DNA of 64,000 bases from Anaeramoeba ignava. Its lineage: Eukaryota; Metamonada; Anaeramoebidae. Of this stretch, positions 60,786 through 64,000 are shown piece after piece (positions within the stretch are counted from its first letter, which is position 1; each line of letters opens with the position of its first letter). The position numbers and the translations under genes were made by a program. The stretch lies in NCBI GenBank assembly GCA_028826165.1, contig JAPDFW010000073.1:1-64000 (forward strand), given 5' to 3'. The notes below the pieces were generated by a model. It did no database searches. It was not told the origin of the DNA and saw only the letters and a list, made by a program, of their open reading frames with translations.

Positions 60786-63700
60786 ATGAGTGATAAACCA
60801 AAAGTATATCTTTTGATTCATTTTTGAAAAGATAAAAATAGTAAGAAGTTCAAAGATTCAATTTTAATAGATTATTAAATAATTCAAAAAAATGATTTAA
60901 TCCACAACCAAATTATTTATCTTTTTCAATTTTTGTTTTATTTCAATTTAAAAAGAAAAGAAATTGAAAACCTTTTAAAATAAAATAAATATAAAATAAA
61001 TATAAAAATAAATATTTAAAAAATGAAATAAATTGAAATGATAAAAAAATTGAAAATGAAATAAAATTGAAAAAATGAAAAATAAAAAAAATGAAAAATG
61101 AAATTGAAATAAATTGAAACTGAAATTGAAATAAATGAAATAAATTAAATTAAGAAATAGATTGAATTAAATTTTAAATTGAAATTTTGAAAAATTGAAA
61201 TTTGAAATAATTGAAAAAATGAAATTAAAATGAAATTGAAAGAAATTTTGAATAAAATTGAAATTGAAATCAAAATTGAAATAAAAATGAAAAATAAAAT
61301 TGAAGAAAAATTAAATTGAAATAAATTGAATTTAATTTGAAATTTTTGAAATAAATTTAAATTGAAATAAATTGAAATAAAATGAAATTGAATAAATTGA
61401 AATTGAAATTGAAATTAAAATAAATTAAAATTGAAATTAAATTGAAATTGAAATTGAAATTGAAATTGAAATAAATTGAAATTGAAAAATAAATTGAAAT
61501 AATTCAAAAATAAATTTGAAATAAATTGAAATAAAATTGAAATTGAAATAAATTGAAATAAATTGAAATTGAAATAAATTTTAAAATAAATTTGAAATTG
61601 AAATAAATTGAAATAAATTGAAATAAATTGAAATAAATTGAAATTGAAATAAATTGAAATAAATTGAAATTGAAATAAATTGAAATAAAATTGAAATTGA
61701 AATAAATTGAAATAAAATGAAATAAAATTGAAATAAATTGAAATAAATTGAAATAAATTGAAATTGAAAGAAATTGAAATAAATTGAAATAAATTGAAAT
61801 AAATTGAAATAAATTGAAATGAAATTGAAATTGAATTGAATTAAAATAAATTGAAACGAAATTGAAATTAATTTAAATAAATTGAAATTGAAATAAAATT
61901 GAAATTGAAATAAATTGAAATAAATTGAAATAAATTGAAATAAATTGAAATTGAAATTGAAATTGAAATTGAAATTGAAATAAATTGAAATTAAATTGAA
62001 ATTGAAATAAATTGAAATAAAATTGAAATAAATTGAAATAAATTGTGAAAGAAATTGAAATAAATTGAAATAAATTGAAATAAATTGAAATTGAAATAAA
62101 TTGAAATTGAAATTGAAATAAAATGAAAATGAAATTGAAATAAAATGAAATGAAATTGAAATAAAATTGAAATTGAAATAAATTGAAATAAAATTGAAAT
62201 AAATTGAAATAAAATTGAAATAAATTGAAATGAAATTGAAATTGAAATTGAAATTGAAATTGAAATTGAAATAAATTGAAATAAAATTGAAATAAAATTG
62301 AAATAAATTGAAATAAATTGAAATTGAATTAAATTGAAATAAATTGAAATAAAATTGAAATAAATTGAAATAAATTGAAATTGAAATAAATTGAAATAAA
62401 TTGAAATAAATTGAAATAAATTGAAATAAATTGAAATAAATTGAAATAAATTGAAATTGAAATAAATTGAAATAAATTAAAATAAATTGAAATTGAAATT
62501 GAAATAAATTGAAATAAAATTGAAATAAATTGAAATAAATTGAAATTGAAATAAATTGAAATTGAAATTAAAATTGAAATAAATTAAAATAAATTGAAAT
62601 AAATTGAAATTGAAATTGAAATTGAAATAAATTGAAATTGAAATTGAAATTGAAATTGAAATTGAAATTGAAATAAATTGAATTGAAATAAATTGAAATT
62701 GAAATAAAATTGAAATTAAAATAAAATTAAAATAAAAATGAAATTGAAATTAAATTAAAATTGAAATTGAAATTGAAAAAAAAAAAAGAAAGAGTTTTAA
62801 ATGATGATGAAAAACCTTTAGAACTTGGTCTAACTTTATCTTCTCAAGAACCAGATGAATGGAAATCATTCTTACATTTTAAAATTGCACGAAAAGATTT
62901 GGTTTTATATTCTCAAAAAAAAATATATGAATTCATTTAAAATTTTAATTAAAAAATTTTTTTGTTAATTAAAAAGCTTACAGTAAAAATTTTTAGAAGA
63001 AATTCAAGTGAACCTTTAGCTTTTATTATCAATGAAAACTCTAATATTCAAAAACTTATTGAATTAATAGCATCAAAATTTCCAGTTGAAGATATTAAGA
63101 AAACTTTTATTCAAGAACAATTTGGAAATGAAAGTTTGAATTTCAATTTAAAATTTGAATTTAAAATTTAATTAAAATTTTTTAAACACAAAAAAAAAAG
63201 AACCTCAAATTATTGATAATCAAAAGAAAATTATTGATATAATTAAAGGATGGGGAGATAAATGTGAAAATTATAAATTTCTTTATAAAGATTCAAATCT
63301 TCAAATTAAAGTAAAAATTAAAATTAAAATTTAAATTAAAATTTAAAATTAAAATTATTTATAAAAAAAAAAAGGGAATGGAAGATTTCTTTTATAAATA
63401 TGAAAGTCAAAAAATTGAAGATGTTTCTTTTGATGAAATTAATAGAAATATTATGGATATTGTTGTTGAAGGAAATTCTTTTTATCTTAAAAATGAAGGT
63501 AAAAAAAAATTTATAAATATTAAAAATAATAAATATTAAATAAAAAAAATAATAAAATAGGATTTGTTGATGATACAAAAGGAAATTCAGAATTTATTCA
63601 TGATAATTTATCATTATTAGATCGAATTAAAAAAGTTGATTTCTTTTTTTTTTAAAAAAATTTATAAATTAAAAAATTAAAAAATTTAAATTATAAAAGG

Positions 63701-64000
63701 AAATGGATGATGAAGATAGTCAATTTTCAAAATATTTGCAAAGAAGTAAACAAATGATTGATAATAAAATTGATGCCTATCTTGAAATAGCTGTTGTAAG
63801 TTTATTTTTTTTTAAATGGAAAATTGAAAAGAATTTCCTTTTTATAAATGAAAATAATTATTAAAATTAATAAAAGCCAAAAGTAGCAAAAATATTGGAA
63901 TTAAAGGATGTCATGAGATAACAACTTTAGTGAATTCATTTGAATCAATGAAAGAAAAATATCGAAAGAAAAAGTTCAAGAATATGCAAGAAATGTGAAA
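60786..64000 (+). CDS. Unrecognised multi-exon protein, N-terminal part (runs off window)
   Basis: A tentative chain: first exon from ATG 60786 (ATG A|gtgata or ATGAGTGATAAACCAAAA|gtatat, unresolved), then 62789-62901, 62977-63133, 63201-63310, 63375-63498, 63561-63634, 63700-63799 and 63877 to the end. Exons 2-8 keep frame with GT-AG splice sites. Only the ATG A|gtgata donor puts exon 1 in phase with exon 2. The visible ~270 residues start with KPLELGLTLSSQEPDEWKSF and include a ubiquitin-like/RA-like stretch (LTVKIFRRNSSEPLAFII ... LIELIASKF), then helical segments (FEMDDEDSQFSKYL, IKGCHEITTLVNSFESM). An ELMO- or formin-like start was considered but not supported. The first intron is ~2 kb of repeats. 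Confidence 0.55.
60812..61015 (-). pseudogene. Decayed copy of UBE2G1 exon 1 and 5' flank
   Basis: Plus-strand 60812-61015 aligns by eye to 60286-60490: ttttgattca.ttttgaaaag, then aaaaata.taagaa, then atgattt...caaattatttatct and ttaaaataaaataaatataa. The second is the end of UBE2G1 intron 1, exon 1 and its upstream region. The copy has lost the ATG and the coding frame, and lies in the first intron of the next gene. I read it as a ~525-bp-offset tandem duplication that decayed. Confidence 0.55.
61016..62780 (+). repeat. Giant intron array: AAATAAATTG / AAATTG units
   Basis: About 1.76 kb of GAAATAAATTGAAATT units, alternating 6-bp (GAAATT) and 10-bp (GAAATAAATT) steps, fill most of the first intron of the last gene. 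AG and GT are very rare on the sense strand (one gtgaaag at about 62046). Confidence 0.9.

Noticed and set aside
63877..63920. Phase break at the last junction of the unrecognised gene
   Set aside because: The alternative donor GTAA|gtttat at 63800 restores frame with GT-AG, so no anomaly is needed.

Overview
The window is eukaryotic nuclear DNA: very AT-rich, with about twenty intron-bearing protein genes packed on both strands and no rRNA, tRNA, CRISPR or prokaryotic operon signals. Gene content (Ras, RhoGAP with a talin-like head, villin headpiece, Munc13-like protein, cullin-4-like protein, prefoldin, CK2 beta, U2AF65, Asn/Gln-rich tracts) points to a free-living amoeboid protist. An Anaeramoeba-like or other AT-rich amoebozoan/metamonad-grade amoeba is my guess, not proven by the sequence. 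The code looks standard: TAA, TGA and TAG all end clear genes. Introns are GT-AG and fall in two classes: compact ones (about 60-115 nt) and inflated ones (200-2000 nt) made almost wholly of short tandem repeats.

Layout. 1-275 C-terminus of a villin-headpiece protein (+). 506-790 small membrane protein (-). 1006-1655 COPI-associated/TVP15-like membrane protein (+). 2599-7282 parallel beta-helix protein (+). 7535-12523 Munc13/MUN-like protein (+). 13065-16979 BK/Slo-type channel (-). 17256-18637 prefoldin subunit 3 (+). 18893-20747 telobox Myb protein (-). 21115-22701 ASCC2-like (-). 22787-24032 CK2 beta (+). 24307-25745 ribosomal protein eL33 (-). 26123-27896 Ras GTPase (+). 28171-30737 Maf-like pyrophosphatase (-). 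30876-33740 POT transporter (-). 33993-36862 U2AF65 (-). 37100-43172 alpha-2-macroglobulin-like protein with a ubiquitin-like array (+). 43704-49797 LRR + ADP-ribosylglycohydrolase (-). 49900-51825 coiled-coil/PH protein (+). 52068-54562 talin-head + RhoGAP + SH3 (+). 54748-57184 cullin-4-like (+). 57266-57539 small membrane protein (-). 58754-60398 UBE2G1-like E2 (-). 60786-64000 unrecognised, partial (+).

The most unusual object is the 1997-residue macroglobulin-like protein at 37100-43172. It has no signal peptide, has lost the thioester Cys-Gln motif, and carries about eight tandem ubiquitin-like domains between its bait-side half and its thioester-domain half; the last one ends in a ubiquitin-like LIGG. 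Other odd architectures are the BK-type channel with selectivity filter TVGLAG instead of TVGYGD, the LRR-ADP-ribosylglycohydrolase fusion, the talin-F0/F1-RhoGAP-SH3 fusion, and a U2AF65 whose UHM domain is split by about 307 low-complexity residues.

All exon joins were deduced by eye from splice sites, reading phase and family similarity. Several genes work in ubiquitin biology (ASCC2 CUE, cullin-4-like, UBE2G1-like, the Ubl array), but they are separate transcription units, so no operon-like logic is implied. Four genes show apparent frame breaks; I cannot tell sequencing error from biology.
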